From SIG588 sp045533175 (GTDB taxonomy: Bacteria; Bacillota; Clostridia; Oscillospirales; Acutalibacteraceae), in assembly GCA_045533175.1 (NCBI GenBank), contig JAZSHJ010000108.1, forward strand, positions 1 through 5,756: a DNA stretch of 5,756 nt, in the 5' to 3' direction. A program made the translations under genes and the position numbers. The notes beneath the pieces were generated by a model. It did not search any database, was not told the origin of the DNA, and saw nothing but the letters and a program-made list of their open reading frames with translations. Shown in pieces: positions 1-5,745 of this stretch. The stretch's first letter is position 1. Each line of letters begins with the position of its first letter.

Positions 1-23
1 CAAAGGGTCTGCCCGACCCTTTG
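1..23 (-). terminator. Probable terminator stem of the histidine phosphatase gene, cut by the window edge
   Basis: Perfect 9-bp arms (CAAAGGGTC and GACCCTTTG) enclose a 5-nt loop. The stem lies 8 nt past the stop codon of the minus-strand phosphatase gene. A U-tract on the minus strand would fall to the left of base 1, outside the window, so I can see the stem but not the run of T. No T-tract follows on the plus strand. The position fits an intrinsic terminator, but that is inference. Confidence 0.55.
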
Positions 24-31
24 GGATCCCG

Positions 32-688
32 TCAACTTGTGTGGCAACCCGCTGTTTTCTCCTCGTCTTCTCCGTCCCGCCACGGAATGGCACACAGCGC
101 TTCCGCTACGGGTTCACGTGTCCACAAATGCGGTGTAATGCGCAAGGTAAAGCCGCTGCCGCTGTTGGTCACCCATTGCTTCATATTGGCACGGGGGAGT
201 CCGTATGCAGCCATGATAAGCATAATAACACCACCGTGAGTGCATACCACCGCTTCGGTGTCGCCGCTGTGAAGTAATGTGTCCACGATCCCTTCAAATG
301 CTTGCATCACACGTGCTTGAAATGCGGCGGCCGTTTCGCCACCGGGAATTTCTGCGCCCTTTGCACCGCTTACCCATTGCAGAAAGTCTTCGCGGGTTTT
401 CAGGTGGGCAATACGCATGTTCTCCCATTCGCCGAAATCACATTCCGCCAATCCTTCCACCACTTCGGGCTTGCTGTCAGGATACAACACGTGCAACGTT
501 TGCTTGCAACGGGTGAGAGGACTGGTGAAAAACCGCATCCCGTAAGGGTAGGTGTACACCTTCTTCATCTGCAACAGTTCACTCACACCTGCAGGAGATA
601 AGGGCAAATCGGTGCGTCCGATATACGTTCCTGTTTCGTTGGCGGCGGTTTGACCGTGACGAATCAGGTGAATTTTGTAAGTCTTCAT
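32..688 (-). CDS. Histidine phosphatase family protein (phosphoglycerate mutase-like)
   Basis: A 218-residue member of the histidine phosphatase superfamily, which forms a phosphohistidine intermediate to remove phosphate from small molecules or proteins. Visible motifs are LIRHGQT at residues 8-14 (nucleophile His11, phosphate-binding Arg10), TSPLTR with Arg60, the AECDFGEWE segment with acid/base candidate Glu82, GGET at 116-119, and CTHGG with the second catalytic His151. The length and the FGEWE segment resemble CobC/alpha-ribazole phosphatase and broad-specificity PhoE-type enzymes, but no cobalamin genes are nearby, so the substrate is unknown. The ATG at 688 is chosen because GGGAGG (695-700) lies 6 nt upstream and the conserved domain begins right after it. 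The frame stays open upstream without a family match. The charged tail after about residue 203 looks non-catalytic. The gene is divergent from the XRE regulator, which could control it. It appears cytoplasmic, with no signal peptide. Confidence 0.9.
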   Translation of the reverse strand: MKTYKIHLIRHGQTAANETGTYIGRTDLPLSPAGVSELLQMKKVYTYPYGMRFFTSPLTRCKQTLHVLYPDSKPEVVEGLAECDFGEWENMRIAHLKTREDFLQWVSGAKGAEIPGGETAAAFQARVMQAFEGIVDTLLHSGDTEAVVCTHGGVIMLIMAAYGLPRANMKQWVTNSGSGFTLRITPHLWTREPVAEALCAIPWRDGEDEEKTAGCHTS

Positions 689-721
689 AAAAAACCTCCC
701 GAAAATTAAGCGAAATTCCAC

Positions 722-750
722 TTTACAAATGGTATCAATGTATGGTACAA
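722..750 (-). promoter_or_regulatory. Candidate promoter of the phosphatase gene
   Basis: Read on the minus strand, TTGTAC (745-750) and TGTAAA (722-727) are 17 nt apart, placing the start near 715, about 27 nt before the phosphatase ATG. The match to sigma-A boxes is modest (3/6 and 4/6). The boxes lie on almost the same bases as the candidate promoter of the divergent XRE gene, so the two would compete for polymerase. Confidence 0.35.
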
Positions 751-751
751 T
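722..751 (+). promoter_or_regulatory. Candidate promoter of the XRE regulator gene
   Basis: TTTACA (722-727) and TACAAT (746-751) are separated by 18 nt, giving a start near 758 and a leader of about 46 nt. The spacer and -10 box are covered by an imperfect direct repeat, ATGGTATCAAT (729-739) and ATGGTACAAT (742-751), which may be an operator. Confidence 0.55.
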
Positions 752-803
752 ATTAAACGCGCCGTATAACGCGGTGCGAGAACGACTAAGACGGAGGATG
801 GGC

Positions 804-1490
804 ATGAACACCACATTTCCGCGCATCATCACCCTGCTGCGCAAAGAACGCGGCCTCAGCCAAAAGCAAGCCGCAGCGGATCTGGAGATCTCGCAAGCGT
901 TGCTTTCGCACTATGAAAAAGGAATACGTGAATGCGGATTGGATTTCGTGGTTCGTGCCGCCGATTATTACGGCGTGTCGTGTGACTATCTGCTCGGCCG
1001 TGCCGCGGATAAGTCCGGCGCCATGATCGCCGTGGAGGAGATTCCCGATTTTGATCCCACCGCAAAAGATCCGCAACTGCGCGGCAGTTTGCTCGCTGTG
1101 TTGAACAAAAAGTTGATCGTCAATTCAGTCAACGTGATTTTCGATTTGTTGCAGCGTGCGGGCAACAAAGGATTGACCGCCGAAGCATCTGCATATCTTT
1201 CGCTCGCGGTATACGAGGTGTTCCGTCAACTCTATTCCGCCAACCCGAAGAATCCGGCAGCGATGTTCTCGGTGCCGCAATTCATGTTCCAGGCCGCGCT
1301 GGTTGGGGAAATGAGCAAGACCGCCGCCCGCATCGGTGAATTGGCTGTGGGACATGCGGTGGATGGGGAAGAGGGGCTTTCGCCCGAAGCGGCACCGCAG
1401 ATCCTGCCCGACAGTCTGGCAGAACAGTATCCGCTGTTTGCATCTTCACTCTTCAATCTGTTGCGCAACGCGGAAGGCCGCTTGCAATAA
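804..1490 (+). CDS. XRE-family helix-turn-helix transcriptional regulator with an uncharacterised C-terminal domain
   Basis: A 228-residue DNA-binding protein. Residues 6-65 form a typical Cro/C1-type HTH: RIITLLRKERGLSQKQAA, then the recognition helix ISQALLSHYEKG, ending in the common YYGVSCDYLLGR segment. After an acidic linker (about 78-90), residues 92-228 are predicted mostly helical and match no domain I can name; they may mediate oligomerisation or sense a ligand. The start at 804 is chosen because GGAGG (793-797) sits 6 nt upstream. The ATG at 798 abuts the ribosome site too closely, and the frame upstream of it runs into the promoter. The gene is divergent from the phosphatase and convergent with the membrane-protein gene, and ends in a strong terminator. 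Autoregulation through the repeats at 729-751 is likely for the family but not shown. It is not phage-like in context. Confidence 0.9.
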   Translation: MNTTFPRIITLLRKERGLSQKQAAADLEISQALLSHYEKGIRECGLDFVVRAADYYGVSCDYLLGRAADKSGAMIAVEEIPDFDPTAKDPQLRGSLLAVLNKKLIVNSVNVIFDLLQRAGNKGLTAEASAYLSLAVYEVFRQLYSANPKNPAAMFSVPQFMFQAALVGEMSKTAARIGELAVGHAVDGEEGLSPEAAPQILPDSLAEQYPLFASSLFNLLRNAEGRLQ

Positions 1491-1501
1491 TGGGTAATGT
1501 C

Positions 1502-1535
1502 AAATCGCCGAGCCGTATGGCTCGGCGATTTTTTT
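1502..1535 (+). terminator. Intrinsic terminator of the XRE gene
   Basis: A perfect 13-bp GC-rich stem (arms 1502-1514 and 1519-1531) with a GTAT loop leads into a run of seven T (1529-1535), 11 nt past the XRE stop codon. On the minus strand only three T follow the stem, so it is a poorer terminator there, although it also sits right at the 3' end of the convergent membrane-protein gene and may serve both. Confidence 0.93.
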
Positions 1536-2259
1536 ATTCTTTGTTCAGTTTTGCGCGGGTTTTCTCCACTAACGCTTTGATTCGTTTGGTGCCGAAGGGA
1601 TACAGCATAAATACACCGAATACAAGGGCCAGCGCCGCCACGGCGTATACCCACAGCAGCAGATCCGCCGTGAAGAAGGAGAGAGTCAACCCTTTAAACA
1701 TTAAGGTGTAACCGGCAAGGTTGCTGTATTTCAACACAAGATTGCCTGCCGCAAGGACGAAACCGCCCCACGCACCGATATGTAACAACACAATATCGGC
1801 TTTTTTGCCGCCCAAGCGAGCCGCCATGGCCAAAGCGGGCAAACACAACAGCCACAGCGGTTCAAAATCGATCACCATATACGATGCGGCAAAGCCAAGT
1901 CGCTCTTGTAAGGTCAAGGTGTACGGCACCACACCCGTAACGTCTTTTGCCACCACAAAGAAGCCGACAATCGCCGCCAAGACGGCCGTGAGTGTCACGG
2001 CGGGTATGAAACGAATAAAAAAGCGGCAAACGGCATAGTTTGATTTCCAAGCAAACAACAACAGCACCGCACAGTAGATCAGCGGAATGGCGGGTTGAAC
2101 GCTGCCTTCCAGCAGGACAAACAGCAACAGCGCTTGCAACGCTATGAAAACAAGTTGCAATGCAAAATACACTTTATTGATATCCTGAATATTCAACCAA
2201 CGCCGGATTCTTTCTTTCGTCAGACGCGCTCGTTTTTGCTTTTTTTCTTTCTTTGCCAT
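1534..2259 (-). CDS. Multi-pass membrane protein of unknown function
   Basis: A 241-residue integral membrane protein that I do not recognise. The first 21 residues are strongly basic (MAKKEKKQKRARLTKERIRR) and should stay in the cytoplasm. About six hydrophobic segments follow, near residues 30-50, 56-71, 84-104, 124-147, 156-177 and 190-221; the last may be two helices. A short basic tail ends the protein. There is no cleavable signal, cysteine motif or catalytic signature, and nothing that marks it as a transporter. The ATG at 2259 is chosen because AAAGGA (2268-2273) lies 8 nt upstream; an in-frame ATG 18 codons earlier would lie inside the promoter palindrome and has no ribosome site. 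The stop codon overlaps the T-tract of the convergent XRE terminator. The gene is downstream of the cca operon on the same strand but 68 nt away, with its own promoter. Confidence 0.82.
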   Translation of the reverse strand: MAKKEKKQKRARLTKERIRRWLNIQDINKVYFALQLVFIALQALLLFVLLEGSVQPAIPLIYCAVLLLFAWKSNYAVCRFFIRFIPAVTLTAVLAAIVGFFVVAKDVTGVVPYTLTLQERLGFAASYMVIDFEPLWLLCLPALAMAARLGGKKADIVLLHIGAWGGFVLAAGNLVLKYSNLAGYTLMFKGLTLSFFTADLLLWVYAVAALALVFGVFMLYPFGTKRIKALVEKTRAKLNKE

Positions 2260-2283
2260 GTTCGTGATCCTTTCACTAAACTG

Positions 2284-2301
2284 TATAATAACAGTATTAT
2301 A
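2284..2301. repeat. AT-rich palindrome over the -10 box and start site, operator candidate
   Basis: TATAATA (2284-2290) and TATTATA (2295-2301) are perfect 7-bp inverted arms around ACAG. A second, overlapping inverted repeat, ACTGT (2280-2284) and ACAGT (2291-2295), is offset by 5 nt. Together they cover the -10 and +1 of the membrane-protein promoter, where a repressor would be expected to bind. They could partly reflect AT-rich composition. Confidence 0.4.
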
Positions 2302-2324
2302 TACAATTTTCAAATAAAAAGCAA
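2296..2324 (-). promoter_or_regulatory. Promoter of the membrane-protein gene
   Basis: On the minus strand a perfect -10 box TATAAT (2296-2301) lies 17 nt from TTGCTT (2319-2324). The predicted start is near 2289, with a 30-nt leader carrying the AAAGGA ribosome site. The -35 box is weak (3/6). The -10 box is one arm of the palindrome at 2284-2301. Confidence 0.6.
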
Positions 2325-2327
2325 GGG

Positions 2328-3218
2328 TTAAACACCCGTTAAATCAAATTCCGGTATGTGTCCTTTGGAAGCACAGCCTGCCTCTTGGGCGTAACCGTCA
2401 GTCAATCCGCAAGAAAGCATATGTTGGAACACTTTATCGCGTTCGCGCCGGGTTACGCGGCGCGACAGGGTAGGAAATCCTTCAATCTCTCCCATGGGGG
2501 TGTATTGGAACAACAAACTGACAAACGTGCCGCGGGGGAGGATGGCGGCTAAGTGATCCAACACCGCCATGGAATGGCGGGTGTGGCCCGGCAACACCAA
2601 ATGTCGCACCACGGTACCGCGCACAGCTATCCCGTTATCGTCCAACTGCATGGTGCCCGTTTGTCGCACCATTTCCGTGATGGCTTCGGTGGCGCGTTCG
2701 GCATAATCGGGTACACCTGAAAGAGCTTTCCCTAAGGCGTTATCCATATATTTGAAGTCGGGGAGATAGATGTCCACAAGACCTTCCAGCGATTTCAGCG
2801 TATCCACACACTCGTATCCGCCGCTGTTGTATACGATTGGAATAGACGGTTTGTAAAGGGATAATGCTTGTCGAACAATGGGGACAAACTGAGTGGCACT
2901 CACTAAATTGATGTTATGAGCCCCTTCTTCTTCCAACTCGCGGAATATATCGGCCAGACGGGCGGGGAGAACCTCTTTTCCAACCCCTTCTTGGCTGATG
3001 GAACGGTTTTGACAAAAACGGCAATGCAGCGGACATCCTGCAAAAAACACGGTGCCCGATCCGCGTGTACCGCTGATGCACGGTTCTTCCCCAAAATGCA
3101 GGGCGGCACGTGCCACACGGGCGGTGGCGGTTACGCCGCACCCGCCGAGGGACGTTTGGTCGGAACGGGATACACCGCAACGGCGCGGACAAAGGGTGCA
3201 AGAGTGGTTCAAAAACAT
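2328..3218 (-). CDS. PflX-like radical SAM protein (COG1313 type)
   Basis: A 296-residue iron-sulfur enzyme of the radical SAM superfamily. The SAM-cluster motif CPLHCRFC has Cys62, Cys66 and Cys69, which should bind the [4Fe-4S] cluster that cleaves S-adenosylmethionine. NSGGYE (131-136) fits the SAM-binding GGE-type motif. The N-terminus has a further cysteine set, CTLCPRRCGVSR plus Cys27 (Cys7, 10, 14, 27), typical of the COG1313 group often labelled pyruvate formate-lyase activating enzyme-like. RHLVLPGHT (205-213), SLLFQYTP (234-241), DGYAQE (274-279) and IPEFD near the end also fit that group. The true substrate of the family is not established, and no glycyl radical enzyme is in the window. 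The ATG at 3218 overlaps the end of cca by 10 nt. The ribosome site AAGGGGG lies inside cca and is very close to the start, so coupled translation is likely. Full length, cytoplasmic. Confidence 0.88.
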   Translation of the reverse strand: MFLNHSCTLCPRRCGVSRSDQTSLGGCGVTATARVARAALHFGEEPCISGTRGSGTVFFAGCPLHCRFCQNRSISQEGVGKEVLPARLADIFRELEEEGAHNINLVSATQFVPIVRQALSLYKPSIPIVYNSGGYECVDTLKSLEGLVDIYLPDFKYMDNALGKALSGVPDYAERATEAITEMVRQTGTMQLDDNGIAVRGTVVRHLVLPGHTRHSMAVLDHLAAILPRGTFVSLLFQYTPMGEIEGFPTLSRRVTRRERDKVFQHMLSCGLTDGYAQEAGCASKGHIPEFDLTGV

Positions 3219-4561
3219 ACCCCCTTATCAATAGCGGCGGTGAGATGCCGCAACAGCACGTCGCGTTCGTTTGCACACCGACCGTCGATCACTTCGTTCA
3301 GTAAGAAATGCAGACAGCGTCCAACCGCCTCGCCTGCAGCAAGATGGTTTTCTGTAATGTCGTTTCCCTTTACAGATAGATCGTGCAAAGAATAACATTC
3401 ACCGCTTGCCAACACCGTATCCAGCACGGATTCCACCGCACGCCAACGTAAAAGGCGGTCGTTTTCACCTGTGCCGTGTGCTGTGTTGTCAGCGTGTTTC
3501 AGCGCGATCAGGCGGCGGAGAGTGCCTTCGCCGAAACGGAAAAGAGCCCGTTTCACCGCCGGCGCATCGGGTGAGATCTGATGGTCGTGCTCTGCGACCA
3601 ACAACACCACGGTGCGCACGGTGGCTTTATCCATACGCAAGCGGGTGAGCACCTCTTGTGCGAGAACGGCACCGTGTTCTGCGTGGCGCTTGAAATGCCC
3701 GCGTCCGTTGGCATCTTCTGTAAAGGCGTTGGGCTTGCCAATGTCGTGTAACAAGGCGGCCCAACGCAACACGGGATCGGTAGGCGCAGCCGCTACGGTG
3801 TGCAGAGTGTGGGTATAAATATCGTAACGGTGGTGCGGACTTTTTTGCGAAAAATCGAAGGTGCTCTGCAATTCGGGGATTACCGTGGCGATCACGTCCC
3901 GAAATTCCTGCATCACAGCAAACACGTTTTGGCCGCACAGCAGTTTACTCAATTCCACCGCCACACGTTCTGCCGCAACGTGAGAAAGTAAGTCTTTGGT
4001 TTGGTGCAATGCGCGGGCGGTATCGGGGTGGATGGTAAACCCAAGTGTGGAGGCAAAGCGCAATCCGCGCAAAATGCGAAGGGCATCCTCCGAAAAGCGG
4101 GTGGCGGCATCGCCCACCGCGCGCAATATCCCGCGGCGCAGATCCTCCTGCCCGCCGAAGGGATCGACAAGCCCGATTTCGTCGTTATATGCCATTGCGT
4201 TGACGGTGAAATCCCGTCGCTGCAGATCTTCGGTCACGTCGTTTACAAACGCCACGCGATCGGGATGACGGCTGTCGGTGTATTCGCCTTCGGTGCGATA
4301 GGTGGTGATCTCCACCGTGCGGTTGTCGGTCAGTACCGCGATCGTACCGTGCTGTGCGCCCACCGTGACGGTTCGACGGTCGGCAAACACCGTGAGCATC
4401 TCCTGCGGGGTGGCCGAGGTGGTGACGTCCCAGTCTTCCGGTATCACACCGCGCAGGCTGTCCCGCACGCAACCGCCCACCACAAAGGCTTCAAATCCGT
4501 GTTGCCGTAATGTCAAAAGCAGTACCGCCACATCCGACGGTACTGCTACACACGGGGTCAC
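3209..4561 (-). CDS. cca: CCA tRNA nucleotidyltransferase
   Basis: A 450-residue class II nucleotidyltransferase that adds or repairs the 3' CCA of tRNAs using CTP and ATP. Visible in order are GGCVRDSLRG at 29-38, the metal-binding aspartates Asp43 and Asp45 in EDWDVTTSA, RRDFTVNAMA at 115-124, LVDPFGGQEDL, the EDxxR nucleotide-template motif (Glu158, Asp159, Arg162), and an HD domain with His251 and HDIGKP (272-277). The HD domain is common in bacterial forms and can have phosphohydrolase activity. Length fits the Gram-positive CCA enzyme family; a poly(A) polymerase or an A-adding-only enzyme cannot be excluded by eye. The start is a GTG (4559-4561) sharing the GTGA with the upstream DUF4364 stop. 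No strong ribosome site precedes it, which points to coupled translation. A perfect 10-bp inverted repeat occupies codons 5-15. Confidence 0.95.
   Translation of the reverse strand: MTPCVAVPSDVAVLLLTLRQHGFEAFVVGGCVRDSLRGVIPEDWDVTTSATPQEMLTVFADRRTVTVGAQHGTIAVLTDNRTVEITTYRTEGEYTDSRHPDRVAFVNDVTEDLQRRDFTVNAMAYNDEIGLVDPFGGQEDLRRGILRAVGDAATRFSEDALRILRGLRFASTLGFTIHPDTARALHQTKDLLSHVAAERVAVELSKLLCGQNVFAVMQEFRDVIATVIPELQSTFDFSQKSPHHRYDIYTHTLHTVAAAPTDPVLRWAALLHDIGKPNAFTEDANGRGHFKRHAEHGAVLAQEVLTRLRMDKATVRTVVLLVAEHDHQISPDAPAVKRALFRFGEGTLRRLIALKHADNTAHGTGENDRLLRWRAVESVLDTVLASGECYSLHDLSVKGNDITENHLAAGEAVGRCLHFLLNEVIDGRCANERDVLLRHLTAAIDKGVCF
4518..4547 (-). repeat. Perfect inverted repeat in the first codons of cca
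   Basis: AGCAGTACCG (4518-4527) and CGGTACTGCT (4538-4547) are exact 10-nt complements around a 10-nt loop. In the cca mRNA this forms a stable hairpin starting 14 nt after the first base of the GTG start codon, within coding sequence for residues 5-15. It could slow initiation or depend on translation of the upstream gene. No T-tract follows, so it is not an ordinary terminator. Confidence 0.6.
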
Positions 4562-5154
4562 AGCACATGGATCACCGTGCGCCCATCTTCTTCGCGAAGT
4601 TCGGCACGTCCGGTGAGGATCGAAAGGACGCTGCGGTACAAAAGACCCGAATCGTCCAAAAAGTGTTCGCGGATATACTCCGCCTGCCGCCGGTCGCCTA
4701 CTTTGAGCGAAAGGGACATCAACGGAGCTTCTTCGTCACGAATGGCACATGTCACGGTGCAACCGCGGGTGTGATCTGTCACGGTGACGTCACACTCGCG
4801 TTCGTTGCGTCGGCGCGCCAACGCCTGCAAGGCCGCCTTTGCCGACCGTTCACGCAACGTGCGGGGAAGGCGATCGTGAAGCGTTTGTACCGCCACGCGC
4901 CCGTTTTGCTCCAAGGTGAGCAGGCGTTCGTCGTCCTCGCTTTGGGTAACGCTGCCTGCGGTGAGCAGACCTTCCAACGCTTCGGTCGTTTCAAAGAAAT
5001 TGGCCATGCCGCCGCCCGCCACGATGTCCATCACGGTGTCGCGGGGGAGGGGTTCGTCCACGCTGTTCAGCATATAGCAAAGAAGCAGTTGTATATCCGC
5101 CATACGGTATAGCCCGCCCGGTTCCACACCGGCGGAGAATCCTTGCATCACCAT
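4558..5154 (-). CDS. DUF4364 family protein (winged-helix-like, Clostridia)
   Basis: A 198-residue protein with the layout of the DUF4364 family. Residues 18-95 (MADIQLLLCYMLNSVDEPLP through the LEQNGRVAVQTLHDRLP segment) read as a winged helix-turn-helix of the PadR/MarR kind. After a basic helix (100-118), residues 120-183 form an alternating beta/alpha domain with CDVTVTD, CTVTCAIRDEE and MSLSLKVGDRRQAEYIREHF. The family is widespread in Clostridia and has no assigned function; a DNA-binding regulatory role is inferred from the fold. The ATG at 5154 is chosen because AGGAG (5163-5167) lies 8 nt upstream; an ATG two codons later is an alternative. It is the first gene of a three-gene operon, and its TGA overlaps the GTG start of cca by 4 nt. 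It might regulate its own operon or the divergent riboflavin transporter, but nothing in the sequence proves this. Confidence 0.82.
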   Translation of the reverse strand: MVMQGFSAGVEPGGLYRMADIQLLLCYMLNSVDEPLPRDTVMDIVAGGGMANFFETTEALEGLLTAGSVTQSEDDERLLTLEQNGRVAVQTLHDRLPRTLRERSAKAALQALARRRNERECDVTVTDHTRGCTVTCAIRDEEAPLMSLSLKVGDRRQAEYIREHFLDDSGLLYRSVLSILTGRAELREEDGRTVIHVL

Positions 5155-5193
5155 TTTTGGTACTCCTGTTCACAACATAGTTTTACAAAGTTT

Positions 5194-5222
5194 AGTATAC
5201 CACATTTTCCACACGGGGGCAA
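5194..5222 (-). promoter_or_regulatory. Promoter of the DUF4364-cca-radical SAM operon
   Basis: On the minus strand TTGCCC (5217-5222) and TATACT (5194-5199) are 17 nt apart, matching sigma-A boxes 4/6 and 5/6. The predicted start is near 5187, giving a leader of about 33 nt before the DUF4364 ATG. It is divergent from the ribU promoter, with the two start sites roughly 90 bp apart. No other convincing promoter appears inside the operon. Confidence 0.65.
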
Positions 5223-5240
5223 GTCCCGAAAACAAAATTC

Positions 5241-5269
5241 TTGACAAAGAAATCCCGCTGTGCTAAAAT
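5241..5269 (+). promoter_or_regulatory. Promoter of the riboswitch-ribU transcript
   Basis: A perfect -35 box TTGACA (5241-5246) and TAAAAT (5264-5269, 5/6) are separated by the ideal 17 nt. Transcription should begin near 5276, just before the first stem of the FMN riboswitch. This is the strongest promoter in the window. Confidence 0.85.
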
Positions 5270-5282
5270 GCTCGAAAAGAGA

Positions 5283-5397
5283 GTCTTCGGGGCGGGGTGA
5301 AAGTCCCCACCGGCGGTTACAGCCCGCGATTCGGGAGATATCCCGACCGATTTGGTGAAATTCCAAAGCCGACGGTACAGTCCGGATGAGAGAAGAC
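5283..5397 (+). ncRNA. FMN riboswitch (RFN element)
   Basis: The aptamer is complete. P1 is closed by GTCTTC (5283-5288) and GAAGAC (5392-5397). Between them are the hallmark blocks GGGGTGAAAGTCCCC, ACCGGCGGT, AGCCCGCGA, GGTGAAATTCC, AGCCGACGGT and AGTCCGGATGAGAGAA, all close to the RFN consensus. The variable hairpin is CGGGA-gata-TCCCG. The family binds flavin mononucleotide and shuts off riboflavin synthesis or uptake genes when FMN is abundant. Here it precedes an intrinsic terminator and ribU, so control is most likely by premature termination. Confidence 0.97.
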
Positions 5398-5417
5398 GGT
5401 TTTGTCGGAATGTGTTG

Positions 5418-5454
5418 CCCCGTCACGCCCTGCGGACGGGGTTTTGTCTTTTTT
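5418..5454 (+). terminator. Intrinsic terminator of the FMN riboswitch expression platform
   Basis: CCCCGTC (5418-5424) pairs with GACGGGG (5435-5441); inside, CGC and GCG add three pairs past one bulged A around a CCT loop. The stem is followed by TTTTGTCTTTTTT. It lies 20 nt past the aptamer and ends just before the ribU ribosome site, the usual arrangement for FMN-dependent attenuation. Confidence 0.88.
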
Positions 5455-5469
5455 GAAGGAGGATGCGCT

Positions 5470-5712
5470 GTGACATCGAAACATCTTTTGCGGTTGTGCC
5501 AAACTTCGTGCCTTGCCGCCATCGCGGTGGTGCTCGTGTGGTTCATCCATTTTCCGCTGATTCCCGCCGCCCCGTTTTTGGAGTACGACATGGCGGACGT
5601 CCCCGTGCTGATCGCCACCGTGTTGTTCGGCCCCGCATGGGGCATGTTGGTGTTGACGGCGGTGTCACTCATCCAAGCATTTTTACTCGGCGGTAACGAA
5701 GTCGGATCGTAG
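5470..5712 (+). pseudogene. ribU: Truncated riboflavin ECF transporter S component (RibU)
   Basis: The first 80 residues of a RibU-like substrate-binding membrane subunit, which captures riboflavin and works with the shared ECF energy module (EcfA, EcfA', EcfT). A first hydrophobic segment (about 13-27) leads into FPLIPAAPFLEYDMADVP (28-45), typical of RibU, then hydrophobic stretches to about residue 73. Family members have about 190-220 residues and six helices, so more than half is missing. The GTG start (5470) is set by AGGAGG (5457-5462), 7 nt upstream. The reading frame ends at TAG (5710-5712), and RibU-like sequence appears to stop at GGN (codon 76, 5697). Stops close the other two frames before the window ends, so a single frameshift does not restore the gene. 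An insertion, a rearrangement or an assembly join are all possible; 'pseudogene' is my best label, not proven. The FMN riboswitch upstream is intact. Confidence 0.75.
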
Positions 5713-5723
5713 CCATGTCGTTC

Positions 5724-5745
5724 TGTGAGCCAAGGGGTTGGCACA
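5724..5745. repeat. Small imperfect hairpin past the ribU break
   Basis: TGTGAGCCAA pairs with TTGGCACA around GGGG, giving eight pairs with a two-base bulge. It lies in the short stretch after the broken ribU, which I cannot assign to any gene or element. It may be part of a mobile-element end or may be chance. Confidence 0.3.

Noticed and set aside
23..30. 8-bp palindrome GGGATCCC next to the left-edge stem
   Set aside because: A short palindrome of this size is expected by chance and has no partner repeat.
32..688. Naming the phosphatase cobC
   Set aside because: Motifs fit the wider superfamily and no cobalamin synthesis genes or cobalamin riboswitch are in the window, so the substrate cannot be set.
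758..778. Hairpin CGCGCCG / CGGTGCG in the XRE leader
   Set aside because: Seven pairs including a wobble, no T-tract, and not close enough to block the ribosome site. Too weak to call regulatory.
2325..2337. GGGT/ACCC stem with T-rich sequence after the radical SAM stop, a possible operon terminator
   Set aside because: Only 4 bp of stem, overlapping the stop codon, and the T-rich part is better explained as the next gene's promoter. Read-through into the membrane-protein gene stays possible.
4001..5112. Long open frames on the plus strand opposite cca and DUF4364 (for example 4001-4510 and 4510-5112)
   Set aside because: They are antisense to well-supported genes, have no ribosome sites or family motifs, and arise from GC-rich codon use.
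5148..5744. Open frame of 198 codons on the minus strand across the riboswitch and ribU
   Set aside because: It runs through the FMN aptamer, both divergent promoters and the ribU start, and its translation looks like no protein family.
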